Shown here piece after piece: positions 42,607-49,880 of a DNA stretch of 64,000 bases. Position numbers and translations under genes: made by a program. Source of the stretch: Virgisporangium aurantiacum (GTDB lineage Bacteria > Actinomycetota > Actinomycetes > Mycobacteriales > Micromonosporaceae); NCBI RefSeq assembly GCF_016863635.1, contig NZ_BOPG01000037.1:176288-240287 (forward strand), given 5' to 3'. The notes under the pieces were generated by a model. That model made no database searches. It was given only the letters and a program-made list of their open reading frames with translations, and had not been told where the DNA came from. Position 1 is the first letter of the stretch; each line of letters begins with the position of its first letter.

Positions 42607-43206
42607 TCAGGTGGGGCGGACGCGTTGGTGGACCACGTGGGCGGCGTACACCGGGTCGGTGGGGTCCTCGGCGGGCGGTTCGGCGCCGAGGAGTTCGGTG
42701 AGGCACAGGGTGTCGGCGGCGGCCGCCAGCGCCGGCCAGTGGTCCCCGGGGAGGTTCCGGCCGGCGGCTACCAGGGCGGCGAAGGCGTCGCCCAGCCGCC
42801 CCTTCTGCAGGTGGTCGGGGACCTCAGGAACGGGCGGGAGGGCCGCGGCGATCTCCCGTAGCTGCCCGGTGGCCCGTTGCTGGCGGGCGCGGCAGTCGGC
42901 GGCCCAGTCGGGCGGTTCGGTGACCTCTCCGCCGTCGAGGACGCACCAGATGAACCCCGCGCGCCAGGCCTGCTCCTCGAAGCGCTCGTCGGACTCGCGG
43001 CGGTCGGACCACGCGGGGCTGAAATGCACCAGCGGCTTCGCCTCGCCGAGGGGGATGCCGGTGGCGACGTGCAGGACCACGATGCAGTCGATCTTTTCCA
43101 GGCCCCGCCGGCGCAGGTCGGCGATCAGGTCGTCATGCGTGGTGCCGGCCGCGAGGGAGGTTCGGGCCAGGTCGGCGAACCGTTCGCGGCCGGCGGGATC
43201 GAGCAT
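42607..43206 (-). CDS. Hypothetical protein, about 199 residues
   Basis: From ATG 43206; a TTG at 43242 would extend it by 12 residues, and neither start has a clear Shine-Dalgarno. Soluble, alpha/beta-looking, with FADLARTSLAAGTTHDDLIADLRRRGLEKIDCIVVLHVATGIPLGEAK near the N-terminus, Trp-rich middle and a C-terminal PTDPVYAAHVVH. No signal or membrane segment; family not recognised. The N-terminal helix-turn pattern suggests a small protein-binding or ribosomal-L7/L12-like C-terminal domain fold (the KPLV..A motif region), but this is weak. Confidence 0.55.
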   Translation of the reverse strand: MLDPAGRERFADLARTSLAAGTTHDDLIADLRRRGLEKIDCIVVLHVATGIPLGEAKPLVHFSPAWSDRRESDERFEEQAWRAGFIWCVLDGGEVTEPPDWAADCRARQQRATGQLREIAAALPPVPEVPDHLQKGRLGDAFAALVAAGRNLPGDHWPALAAAADTLCLTELLGAEPPAEDPTDPVYAAHVVHQRVRPT

Positions 43207-43253
43207 CGTCGAAGCAGACCATCCGCGCGGGCCGGCGCGCAACGCGTATTCGG

Positions 43254-43679
43254 TCAGGGTCGGCGGGTGGGGAAGGCGGTCGCCAGCCGGGCGAGGGTCA
43301 GGGCGGCCAGCAGCAGCCCGAAGTCGCGCAGCGCGATGTCGTAGTAGTCGGGGATGAGCAGCAGGTTCAGGATGATGCCGGCCAGCCAGGCGGCCACCAG
43401 GTAACCGCCGAAGCGGGGCATCAGGAGGACCACCACGCCGGCCACGATCTCGATCACGCCGACGGCGTACATCGCCTGCTGGGCGGTGCCCGGAACCAGG
43501 TCGTCGATGCGGGGGGCGAGGTAGGCGGGCCAGTCGGTGAGCAGGTTCGTGAACTTGTCCAGGCCGAACAGGATCGGCGCGACCGTGAAGCCGATGCGCA
43601 GCAACCAGAATGCCTGGAATGTCGGGTCGGTACGGAGCCGTTCGCGCGTGGAGAGGGCGGCGGGGTCTACGGCTGTCAT
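43254..43679 (-). CDS. DoxX-like small membrane protein
   Basis: 141 residues from ATG 43679 with AAGGAGG 7-8 nt upstream. Four membrane helices in the DoxX pattern (FWLLRIGFTVAPILFGLDKF, then VGVIEIVAGVVVLL, then a C-terminal pair). DoxX relatives are linked to quinone or thiosulfate metabolism and redox control. Divergent from an HTH regulator whose promoter region carries an inverted repeat overlapping this Shine-Dalgarno, so repression by that regulator is likely. Confidence 0.8.
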   Translation of the reverse strand: MTAVDPAALSTRERLRTDPTFQAFWLLRIGFTVAPILFGLDKFTNLLTDWPAYLAPRIDDLVPGTAQQAMYAVGVIEIVAGVVVLLMPRFGGYLVAAWLAGIILNLLLIPDYYDIALRDFGLLLAALTLARLATAFPTRRP

Positions 43680-43688
43680 GGCAATTGT

Positions 43689-43728
43689 CCTCCTTCTAAA
43701 AGAAGTCAATCTGTACGTTAGAAGGAGG
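43689..43728. promoter_or_regulatory. 11-bp inverted repeat in DoxX/HTH divergent region, candidate operator
   Basis: CCTCCTTCTAA (43689-43699) and TTAGAAGGAGG (43718-43728) are exact reverse complements 18 nt apart. One arm overlaps the DoxX Shine-Dalgarno. A third related half-site TTAGACCGGAGG occurs just upstream of the HTH gene start. Confidence 0.6.
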
Positions 43729-43774
43729 GCGCTCTTTCGTCAACTACGCTGTCTGTTAGACCGGAGGGAGCACC

Positions 43775-44431
43775 GTGACGGACTTCGACGCGCAGGTGGA
43801 GAGGGTGGCGGCCCTCGGTGAGCCGGTGCGCCGGTCGCTGTACCGGTTCGTGGTCGCCCAGGCCGACCCGGTGAGCCGCGAGCAGGCGGCGGCCGGCGTC
43901 GGGGTCGCGCACCACGTCGCCAAGTTCCACCTCGACCGGCTCGAATCCGACGGGCTGCTCGACGTCGAGTACCGCCGGCCGCCGGGCCGCGGCGGTCCGG
44001 GCGCCGGCCGGCCCGCGAAGCTGTACCGGCGGTCGGCCCGCGACGTGGCGGTCAGCCTGCCGGAGCGGCGCTACGACCTGGCGTCGCGGGTCATGGTCGA
44101 GGCGATCGCGGCGGCACAGGCCGGCGGCACGCCGGTGGCGGAGGCGCTGGGCGCGGCCGCGAAAAGATACGGGGAGACGTTGGGAGGGCAGGGAAACGAC
44201 GTGACGCAGGTGCTCGCCGACAACGGCTACGAGCCGCGCGCCGGCGACGACGGCATCGTGCTGACCAACTGCCCGTTCGGCACTCTCGCCCAGACGCACA
44301 CCGAACTGGTCTGCGGAATGAACCTCGATCTGATCGACGGGGTGCTGTGCGGCCTACCGTCCACAGTGGACGCTCACGCCCGGCTGGCGCCCGCACCGGG
44401 TCGCTGCTGCGTGGTGGTCACCACCGGCTGA
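43775..44431 (+). CDS. HTH (ArsR/SufR-like) regulator with Cys-containing C-terminal domain
   Basis: 218 residues from GTG 43775 with GGAGGGAG upstream. Winged helix at 5-90 (VRRSLYRFVVAQADPVSREQAAAGVGVAHHVAKFHLDRLESDGLL). The C-terminal domain holds NCPF, 13 residues later LVC, then VLC and a CC pair near the end. This spacing resembles the Fe-S-binding Cys set of SufR-type regulators, so a redox or metal-cluster sensor is plausible. Overlaps the convergent AraC gene by 58 bp. Likely target: the divergent DoxX gene. Confidence 0.8.
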   Translation: MTDFDAQVERVAALGEPVRRSLYRFVVAQADPVSREQAAAGVGVAHHVAKFHLDRLESDGLLDVEYRRPPGRGGPGAGRPAKLYRRSARDVAVSLPERRYDLASRVMVEAIAAAQAGGTPVAEALGAAAKRYGETLGGQGNDVTQVLADNGYEPRAGDDGIVLTNCPFGTLAQTHTELVCGMNLDLIDGVLCGLPSTVDAHARLAPAPGRCCVVVTTG

Positions 44432-45327
44432 CGCACGCTGGCCGGCGTGCGGCCGAACTCGCGCCGGAACGCGCGATGGAAGCTCGCGACGTCGCCGAAG
44501 CCGGCCTCGGCCGCGACGTCGATGACCCGCAGGTGCGCGAGGTTCGGGTCGCGGAGGGTGCGCAGGGCGAGCTCCAGCCGCATGCGTCGTACGGTGCCGG
44601 CGTACGAGTGCTCGCGCCCGGCGAACAGACCGTGCAGCGACCGCACCGACAGGCCGAGCCGGCGCGCGGTCGCCAGCGGGGACAGGTCGTCGTCGCCGAG
44701 ATGTTCGACGATGTCGGCCAGCGCGGCACGGTAGGTGCGGTGGTTGCGGCCGGGCGTCTCGGCGGGCTCCACGGTGGTCAACGCGACCGCGAGGAGGCCG
44801 CCGGTGAGCGTCGCGAGGCGGGCCGCGGACTCCGGCGCGAGCGGGGATCCGGCGAGCGCGGTCATCGCGTGCCGGGCGGCGGCGCCCGCCCCGGTGACGG
44901 TGCCGACGCGGGTGGCGGTGGGCACCCGGCCGGGCAGCAGGAGACCGGGGACGAACAGCGACAGCTGGGTGAAGTCGGTGCCGAACTCGAACTCGAACGG
45001 CTCGTCGGTGTAGACGACCGCGAGGTCACCGGGCGCGAGGACGGCGGTGCGGCCGGCCTGCCGCATCACGCTGCTGCCGCGGACCTGGAGGTTGGCGTAG
45101 AAGCCGGCGCGGGGCGCGCGGGCGATGTCGCGGGCGGTGCGCCGCACCCGCTGGCCCTGCGACCCGATCCGCGCGATCCCGGTGGGCCACTGCGTGACGG
45201 TTCCGGCGAACCGGTCGCGCCGCTCCGACTCGGGGCTGAGGTCGAGGAACGCCTCGCAGATCATCTCGCGCCAGTACTCGAACTGCCGCCGCGGTTCAGT
45301 GTCCACTGTGGACCAGGTGCGGATCAT
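44374..45327 (-). CDS. AraC-family transcriptional regulator
   Basis: 317 residues from ATG 45327 with AGGGGGC upstream. The N-terminal half is the AraC-binding-like domain (FEYWREMICEAFLDLSPES...YTDEPFEFEFG). The C-terminal double helix-turn-helix ends in DVASFHRAFRREFGRTPASVR. Divergent from the nitronate monooxygenase gene, the probable target. Confidence 0.88.
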   Translation of the reverse strand: MIRTWSTVDTEPRRQFEYWREMICEAFLDLSPESERRDRFAGTVTQWPTGIARIGSQGQRVRRTARDIARAPRAGFYANLQVRGSSVMRQAGRTAVLAPGDLAVVYTDEPFEFEFGTDFTQLSLFVPGLLLPGRVPTATRVGTVTGAGAAARHAMTALAGSPLAPESAARLATLTGGLLAVALTTVEPAETPGRNHRTYRAALADIVEHLGDDDLSPLATARRLGLSVRSLHGLFAGREHSYAGTVRRMRLELALRTLRDPNLAHLRVIDVAAEAGFGDVASFHRAFRREFGRTPASVRQPVVTTTQQRPGAGASRA

Positions 45328-45424
45328 TGCAGCCCCCTGTCGGGCAACTGACCATTGCACGCGCTGCAAGCCGTCGTGCGCCCGATGCGATTCGCTTTCC
45401 GTGCCGGTCTGCGACCGTGCCGGC

Positions 45425-46465
45425 ATGACATCGACGACACTGCACACACGGTTCACCGAAGCGTACGGTCTCACCACGCCGATCGCCCAGGCCGGCATGG
45501 CCTTCGTCGGAATGACGCCAGATCTCGCGGTCGCGGTCAGCGAGGCGGGCGCGCTCGGTGCGGTCGGCGTCGGGTTGATGCCCGCGCCGGCCCTCGCCGA
45601 TCTCGTCGCCGCGGTGCGGTCGCGCACGGCGAAGCCGTTCAACGTCAACCTGATCACGCCACTGGCCACTGTGGACCATGTCGCGGTCGCCTGCGCGGCC
45701 GGCGTCGCCGTCGTCTCGTTCCACTGGGGACACCCGCCGCGGGCCTGGATCGACCGGCTGCACGCGGCCGGGGTCCGGGTCTTCGAACAGGTCGGGTCCA
45801 CAGTGGACGCACGACGCGCGGCCGACGACGGCGTCGACGTGATCGTGGCGCAGGGGCAGGAGGCGGGCGGTCACAACTACGCGACGCTGCCGACGTTCGC
45901 CCTGGTGCCGGTCGTGGTCGACGCGGTGGCGCCGACACCGGTGCTCGCCTCGGGCGGCGTCGCCGACGGCCGCGGGCTCGCCGCGGCGCTCATGCTCGGT
46001 GCCGACGGGGTGTGGGTCGGCACGCGGTTCGTGGCCACCACCGAGTCGCTGGCGCACGACGGGTACAAGCAGCGGCTGGTGGCGGCGTCGGCGACCGCGA
46101 CCGCCCTCACCGGGATCTTCGGCCCGGAGAACCCCGCCTTCAACCCGACGCGGGTGCTCCGGAACCGGGTCGTCACCGAGTGGCACGACCGGCTGGCGGA
46201 GATCGGACCCGACCAGCCCGTGATCGGCTACACCGACCTGGGCGGGACGAGGGTCGAAATGCGCCGTTTCTCGAATCTCGTGCCGATGCGCGGTGCCACC
46301 ACGGGCGACCTCGAGGAGATGGCGCTGCTCGCCGGCCAGGGCGTCGGGCTGGTCACCGCGATCGAGCCCGCCGCGGCCGTGGTCGAATCGATGACCGGGG
46401 ACGCGCGGGCGCTCCTCGGCCGGTTCGTCGGGAGCGGGGACAGTTTGTCGTACCCATGTGTTTGA
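45425..46465 (+). CDS. Nitronate monooxygenase family flavoprotein (2-nitropropane dioxygenase type)
   Basis: 346 residues from ATG 45425. TIM-barrel FMN enzyme: N-terminal LTTPIAQAGMAFVG, catalytic-His region VIVAQGQEAGGHNY, FMN-phosphate loops VLASGGVADGRGLAAALMLGADGVWVGTRF. The family oxidises alkyl nitronates such as propionate-3-nitronate to oxo acids and nitrite. The AraC regulator is divergent. The next gene (AlkB type) starts 9 nt after the stop, so they may share a transcript. Confidence 0.85.
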   Translation: MTSTTLHTRFTEAYGLTTPIAQAGMAFVGMTPDLAVAVSEAGALGAVGVGLMPAPALADLVAAVRSRTAKPFNVNLITPLATVDHVAVACAAGVAVVSFHWGHPPRAWIDRLHAAGVRVFEQVGSTVDARRAADDGVDVIVAQGQEAGGHNYATLPTFALVPVVVDAVAPTPVLASGGVADGRGLAAALMLGADGVWVGTRFVATTESLAHDGYKQRLVAASATATALTGIFGPENPAFNPTRVLRNRVVTEWHDRLAEIGPDQPVIGYTDLGGTRVEMRRFSNLVPMRGATTGDLEEMALLAGQGVGLVTAIEPAAAVVESMTGDARALLGRFVGSGDSLSYPCV

Positions 46466-46474
46466 TTTGACGGC

Positions 46475-47044
46475 ATGGATGTCCCGGGTCTCCACTACCT
46501 CCCGAACTGGCTGTCCGAGGCCGCCCAGCGCGCGGTGCTGGCGAGCGTAGACGCCGCGCCCTGGTCGGCCGAGTTACGCCGGCGGGTGCAGCACTACGGG
46601 CACCGGTACGACTACGGACGGCGGTCGGTCGCGGGCGGTGCGGGCGACCGGGTCGCGGCACCGGTCCCGGCGTGGGCGGCCGAACTGGCCGAACGGCTGC
46701 ACACCGAGGGGTACACCGCCGAGCCGGCCGATCAGGTGATCGTCAACGAGTACGAGCCGGGGCAAGGCATCAGCGCGCACGTCGACTGCGTGCCGTGCTT
46801 CGGCCCGGCCGTGGCGGCGATCAGCCTGGGCTCGTCCTGCGTCATGGACTTCATCGCGCCCGACGGCGCCACCCGGGTCGGTGTCCCGCTCGCGCCGGGC
46901 AGCCTCAGCGTGATGACCGGCCCGTCGCGGTACACGTGGAAGCACGCGATCGTCGCCCGGAAGAGCGATCCGGGGCCGTTCGGCCGGGTGCAACGGGGGC
47001 GCCGGGTCTCGGTGACGTTCCGCACGGTGGTGCGGGAGCCGTGA
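46475..47044 (+). CDS. AlkB-family 2OG-Fe(II) oxygenase
   Basis: 189 residues. Iron ligands H102-x-D104 (ISAHVDC) and H157 (TWKHAI), 2-oxoglutarate Arg residues R177 and R183 in RRVSVTFRT; substrate lid YGHRYDYGRR. Closest in style to the ALKBH8/ALKBH4-like bacterial subgroup, unlike the copy at 15.8 kb. A nitronate-oxidising enzyme upstream and a demethylating oxygenase here may reflect defence against nitro- and alkyl-toxins (inference). Confidence 0.88.
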   Translation: MDVPGLHYLPNWLSEAAQRAVLASVDAAPWSAELRRRVQHYGHRYDYGRRSVAGGAGDRVAAPVPAWAAELAERLHTEGYTAEPADQVIVNEYEPGQGISAHVDCVPCFGPAVAAISLGSSCVMDFIAPDGATRVGVPLAPGSLSVMTGPSRYTWKHAIVARKSDPGPFGRVQRGRRVSVTFRTVVREP

Positions 47045-47079
47045 CGTCGGTCGAGATACCCGGTGCGGCTCGCACTTGG

Positions 47080-47085
47080 TACCGT
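47080..47085 (+). promoter_or_regulatory. -10-like TACCGT before the GTG at 47092
   Basis: Six-nt spacer to the thioredoxin-like gene. Confidence 0.4.
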
Positions 47086-47091
47086 CGATCC

Positions 47092-47457
47092 GTGGCTGAA
47101 CTACGGGGTGGAGTGCTCGGGCGCGGTGCGTCGGTCGGCGCGATCGATCTGACGTTCGCCGACTTTCAGCGTCTGGTGTCGCAGGGCGGCAGGTTCGTCG
47201 TCAACTTCTCGGCCGACTGGTGTCCGGCGTCGCGCACGTTCATGCCGATCTTCCAGCGGTCCAGCCAGCGTCACCCCGACGTCGTGTTCGGCAAGGTCGA
47301 CACGAGCGTCGAGAAGGAACTGTCCGCGGTCATGGAGATCACCTCGATCCCGACGCTGATGGCGGTGTACGGCGGAGAGATGGTGTACCGGCAGGCCGGC
47401 GTGCATCAGGCCCACGAGGTCGACCAGGTTCTGGCGGCCCTCCGCCGGGCCCGGTAG
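47092..47457 (+). CDS. Thioredoxin-fold protein with a CxxS active site
   Basis: 121 residues from GTG 47092. Thioredoxin fold with conserved FADFQRLV...RFVVNFSADWC and cis-Pro loop TSIPTLMAVYGG, but the active site reads W-C-P-A-S: the second Cys is Ser. Monothiol thioredoxins cannot complete disulfide reduction alone and tend to act in mixed-disulfide trapping or as chaperones. Not a frameshift; the rest of the fold is intact. Confidence 0.82.
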   Translation: MAELRGGVLGRGASVGAIDLTFADFQRLVSQGGRFVVNFSADWCPASRTFMPIFQRSSQRHPDVVFGKVDTSVEKELSAVMEITSIPTLMAVYGGEMVYRQAGVHQAHEVDQVLAALRRAR

Positions 47458-47590
47458 GCCGGGCGCGACAAGCACGCCGAACGGCCCCGCGCCGGGGTGA
47501 CGTCAACCATCCGACGTTCCCATCGCACGATGACATCTGCCGCCCGGATGTGTGGTCAACTGCGAAAGACCACCTATCCGAGGAGCCTTC

Positions 47591-48139
47591 ATGTCGACCG
47601 CAGCCACGGCCGCCATCACGTTCGTCGCGCTCTATGCGGGTCACCAGATCGGCGACCATGTGGTGCAGACCAACGCCGTCGCGGCGACCAAGGGCGCGCC
47701 GAGCGCGGAACAACTCGCGGCCGGTGTGTCGCCGTGGGCGGGGTGGGCGGCGTGCCTGAAGCACGTCGCGAGCTACACCGGCACGCAGGCGGTCGCGCTC
47801 GCGGTGGTCTGGGTCGTGTCGCCGCTGGGTCCGGTCGGTGCGGCGGCGGCGTTGCTGGTGTCGGCGAGCACGCACGCGGTGATCGACCGGCGGTGGCTCG
47901 TGCGGCGGCTGATCCGCGCCAAGGGCTGTCACGACTGGCGGGAGGGTCCGTACCTGATCGACCAGTCGCTGCATATGGGTGCGTTGCTGGTCGCGAGCGT
48001 GCTGGGGGCGGCGATCGGCGGCGTCGGCATCCTGGCGGTGGCGGCCGGAGCGGTCGCGCTGATCGCGGCGGCGTTGGCGGCGGAGCGGTGGCTGGGCGCC
48101 GCGGAGTACCCGCGGTCCGCGGCACCCGTGCACGGTTGA
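47591..48139 (+). CDS. DUF3307-like integral membrane protein
   Basis: 182 residues from ATG 47591 with AGGAG upstream. Four to five helices; the pattern ITFVALYAGHQIGDHVVQTNAVAATKG, SASTHAVIDRRW and LIDQSLHMGAL matches DUF3307-type proteins with conserved His/Asp in the membrane, which suggests metal binding. Function unknown. Confidence 0.75.
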   Translation: MSTAATAAITFVALYAGHQIGDHVVQTNAVAATKGAPSAEQLAAGVSPWAGWAACLKHVASYTGTQAVALAVVWVVSPLGPVGAAAALLVSASTHAVIDRRWLVRRLIRAKGCHDWREGPYLIDQSLHMGALLVASVLGAAIGGVGILAVAAGAVALIAAALAAERWLGAAEYPRSAAPVHG

Positions 48140-48148
48140 GGTGACGCG

Positions 48149-48236
48149 ATGCCGCTGGTGGGCGACCTCGGGAACGACGACCGGGTGACGCGATGCCGTT
48201 GCTGAGCACCCTCACCGACGACGACCGGGCGGCGCT
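48149..48236 (+). repeat. 44-nt imperfect tandem duplication of a translation-start region
   Basis: GGTGACGCGATGCCG occurs just before 48149 and, 44 nt later, at the Crp-family start (48193). The two units stay similar to the GACGACCGG near their ends. The first unit opens an 18-codon frame (48149-48205) whose stop lies just inside the regulator gene. Confidence 0.6.
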
Positions 48237-48843
48237 GCTCGGGCTCGGCAGCCAGCGCGCGTTCGGGCCCGGTGCGGTGCTGATCACGGAGGGGTCGACC
48301 AACACCGACACGTTCCTGCTCCTCGACGGCTACGGCAAGGTGATCGGCAACACCGTCGACGGACGCACGGTGCTCCTGTCGATCCGCGGATCCGGAGACC
48401 TCGTCGGCGAGTTCGCCGCGCTCGACCACGAGCCGCGGTCGGCGTCCGTGGTGGCGATCACCCGGCTGGTGGCCCGCGTCGTCACCCGGCAGGCGTTCCT
48501 CGCCTACCTGCGCGACCGTCCGGACGCCGCCCGGGCCGTGGAGGCCGCCGTGCTCGACAAACTGCGCCGGGCGACGCGGCACCGGTTGCTGATGACGGGC
48601 GCGCCGGTCGGGGTCCGGTTGGCGCTGGTGCTGACGTACCTGGTCGAGACGTACGGGCGCCGCTGCCCGGAGGGGACGTGGATCGACGTTCCGCTGAGCC
48701 AGCCGGAGCTGGCGTCGCTGATCGGCGCGTCGGAGCCGAGCCTGCACCGGGCGTTGACGGAGTTGCGCGTCCGCGAGGTGGTCGGAACCCGGTACCGGAG
48801 GCTGGTCGTCCGCGACGTGGAGGCCCTGCGCGTCCTATCGTGA
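48193..48843 (+). CDS. Crp/Fnr-family transcriptional regulator
   Basis: 216 residues from ATG 48193. Cyclic-nucleotide-binding-like barrel (about 15-120; GDLVGEFAALDHEPRSASVVAI) and winged helix (LSQPELASLIGASEPSLHRALTELR). The Arg-Ser pair of the phosphate cassette is present (PRSASV), so cAMP or a similar ligand is possible. The translation-start region is a 44-nt near-duplicate of the DNA just upstream, which creates an out-of-frame 18-codon ORF (48149-48205) overlapping this start. Confidence 0.85.
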   Translation: MPLLSTLTDDDRAALLGLGSQRAFGPGAVLITEGSTNTDTFLLLDGYGKVIGNTVDGRTVLLSIRGSGDLVGEFAALDHEPRSASVVAITRLVARVVTRQAFLAYLRDRPDAARAVEAAVLDKLRRATRHRLLMTGAPVGVRLALVLTYLVETYGRRCPEGTWIDVPLSQPELASLIGASEPSLHRALTELRVREVVGTRYRRLVVRDVEALRVLS

Positions 48844-48933
48844 ATTGGCGGCGAACCCGTCGCCCGGTCACGGACATATATTAGTATGCGCATGTGTGCA
48901 CTACTCGGGACGGCTCAGTGGGGGGAGGGCGGG

Positions 48934-49863
48934 ATGGGTCACGGCCATGACGGGCACGGCCACGGGCACGGCGTGACGGCCACCGGGCGGCACCGCCGGG
49001 TGCTGGCCGCGGTCGCGGGCGTGTCAGCGGTGATCTTCGTCGTCGAGGTCGTCGGTGCGTTCGTCACCGGCAGCCTCGCGCTGCTCGCCGACGCCGGGCA
49101 CGTGCTGGCCGACGCGGGCGGGGTGGCACTGGCGCTCGGCGCGGCGCTGCTGGCCGCGCGTCCCGCGTCGGGGAGTCGCACGTTCGGCTGGGCGCGGGCC
49201 GAGATCCTGGCGGCGACCGTCAACGGGCTCGTGCTGGCCGGGATGGGCGTGTACATCCTCGTCGAGGGCGTGCGCCGGATGTTCGACCCGGTCGACGTCG
49301 AGCCCGGTGGGATGGCCGTCTTCGCGGTCATCGGCCTGGTCGGCAACCTGGTGGGCGTGGCGCTGCTGTACCGGGCCCGGTCGGCGAGCCTCAACCTGCG
49401 CGGCGCCTTCCTCGAGGTGGCCACCGACACGCTGACGTCGGTGGGCGTCCTGGTGGCGGCGGCCGTGATCGCGCTGACCGGCTTCTCCCGCGCCGACGCG
49501 GTGGTCTCCATCCTGATCGGGCTGGTGGTGGCCCCCCGCGCGGTGCGCCTCCTGCGCGAGGCGGTGCACGTGCTGCTGGAGGCGGCGCCGCCGGGCGTCG
49601 ACCTGGCGGAGATCCGCTCCCACATCATCGGGCTCGACCACGTGCAGGGCGTCCACGATCTCCACGTGCACACGGTGACGTCGGGCCTGCCCGTGCTGAC
49701 GGCGCACGTGGTGGTCGACGGCTCCTGCTTCCACGACGGTCACGCCCCGCAACTGCTCGACGCGCTGCAGGCATGCCTGGCCGGCCACTTCGACGTGGAG
49801 CACTCCACGTTCCAGCTGGAACCCGCCGGCCACGCCGACCACGAGTTCGCCACCCACCACTGA
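48934..49863 (+). CDS. Cation diffusion facilitator (zinc/cadmium exporter, CzcD type)
   Basis: 309 residues from ATG 48934, preceded by a purine-rich GGGGGGAGGGCGGG; an ATG at 48886 is unlikely. A His-rich N-terminus (MGHGHDGHGHGHG), six helices, metal-site HVLAD in helix 2 and EVATD in helix 5, where the usual His is Glu as in many actinobacterial members. A C-terminal metal-sensing domain ends in a His-rich tail. Exports Zn2+ or similar in exchange for protons. The Crp-family gene is 90 nt upstream in the same direction. Confidence 0.9.
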   Translation: MGHGHDGHGHGHGVTATGRHRRVLAAVAGVSAVIFVVEVVGAFVTGSLALLADAGHVLADAGGVALALGAALLAARPASGSRTFGWARAEILAATVNGLVLAGMGVYILVEGVRRMFDPVDVEPGGMAVFAVIGLVGNLVGVALLYRARSASLNLRGAFLEVATDTLTSVGVLVAAAVIALTGFSRADAVVSILIGLVVAPRAVRLLREAVHVLLEAAPPGVDLAEIRSHIIGLDHVQGVHDLHVHTVTSGLPVLTAHVVVDGSCFHDGHAPQLLDALQACLAGHFDVEHSTFQLEPAGHADHEFATHH

Positions 49864-49880
49864 CGCCCGCCCGCGGGGGC

